Shown piece by piece: positions 14,378 to 14,566 of a stretch of 14,566 bases of DNA. The position numbers and the translations under genes are program-made. Below the pieces are notes generated by a model that made no database searches, was not told where the DNA came from, and worked only from the letters and a program-made list of their open reading frames with translations. The first letter of the stretch is position 1. Each line of letters starts with the position of its first letter. Source of the DNA: Alphaproteobacteria bacterium (lineage in GTDB: Bacteria > Pseudomonadota > Alphaproteobacteria > Micropepsales > Micropepsaceae); assembly GCA_003131925.1 (NCBI GenBank), contig PKWC01000130.1, positions 2,225-16,790 of the forward strand, given 5' to 3'.

Positions 14378-14566
14378 ATGACAAAACCGTTTCTCTGGTT
14401 TCTGCCGATTGTGGTGCTCGCTACGCTGGCAGGCCCGGCCGCCGCGCAGTTCTATTCTGCACCTCCTCAGCCGTGGCAGCAGGCTATGCCGCAAGGGTTT
14501 GGCACGACCAATTTCACCAATGGCCCGCCGGGCGTGATCCGCTTCAACCAGCCCGAACAGTACTCC
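14378..14566 (+). CDS. secreted Pro/Gln-rich protein, 5' part (3' end outside window)
   Basis: The frame is open from ATG 14378 to the window edge, 63 codons. GAAGGT lies about six bases upstream. It begins with a clear signal peptide (MTKPFLWFLPIVVLATLAG, cleavage after PAAA near residue 23). The mature start is rich in Pro, Gln, Gly and Asn (FYSAPPQPWQQAMPQGF, then FTNGPPGVIRFNQP). It is probably periplasmic or surface-located. The domain that would define its function is outside the window, so I give no name. Confidence 0.65.
   Translation, partial: MTKPFLWFLPIVVLATLAGPAAAQFYSAPPQPWQQAMPQGFGTTNFTNGPPGVIRFNQPEQYS

Overview
The window is GC-rich, densely coded DNA with coding on both strands and many ATGA/GTGA start-stop overlaps. 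Family content (large-type LOG protein, beta-CASP hydrolase, TraB/GumN, DUF1328, S10 carboxypeptidase, HicB, XRE regulator) and codon choice fit an alphaproteobacterial chromosome, probably Hyphomicrobiales. That placement is inference; there is no taxonomic marker gene. There is no transposase, integrase, phage module or CRISPR array. Most of the window is ordinary housekeeping or envelope content, with some accessory traces towards the right end.

Left part (1-3900, + strand): the 3' end of a LOG-family gene overlaps an MBL-fold/beta-CASP RNA-metabolising hydrolase. An exported phosphoesterase (acid phosphatase/phospholipase C type) and an exported beta-barrel-like protein follow. The 3901-4391 gap holds one possible small minus-strand gene. 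Middle (4392-7837, + strand): an exported TraB/GumN protein, a DUF1328 membrane peptide translationally coupled to a lysophospholipase-like alpha/beta hydrolase, and a cystathionine lyase/synthase-type PLP enzyme.

A 186-base palindromic repeat (7961-8146) lies between convergent genes. It has 47-base imperfect inverted ends and an inner hairpin, and could serve as a bidirectional terminator. To its right, reading leftwards on the minus strand, is an apparent three-gene operon: a class IV aminotransferase-fold protein, a GTGA-coupled sulfotransferase-like P-loop protein, and an exported MetX-like alpha/beta hydrolase. By my hand alignment the first protein lacks both the PLP Schiff-base lysine and the glutamate that contacts the pyridine nitrogen. 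This is the most unusual system in the window. A hairpin with a T6 tract sits in its leader, downstream of an exported S10 serine carboxypeptidase gene.

Right end (13055-14566): an orphan HicB-type protein with a palindrome in its 5' region, a 5' fragment of tRNA-Ser(CGA) that stops in the anticodon stem, a small XRE regulator with a palindromic candidate operator, and the start of a secreted proline/glutamine-rich protein cut by the window edge. The broken tRNA beside an orphan antitoxin and an XRE regulator suggests past insertion or deletion there.
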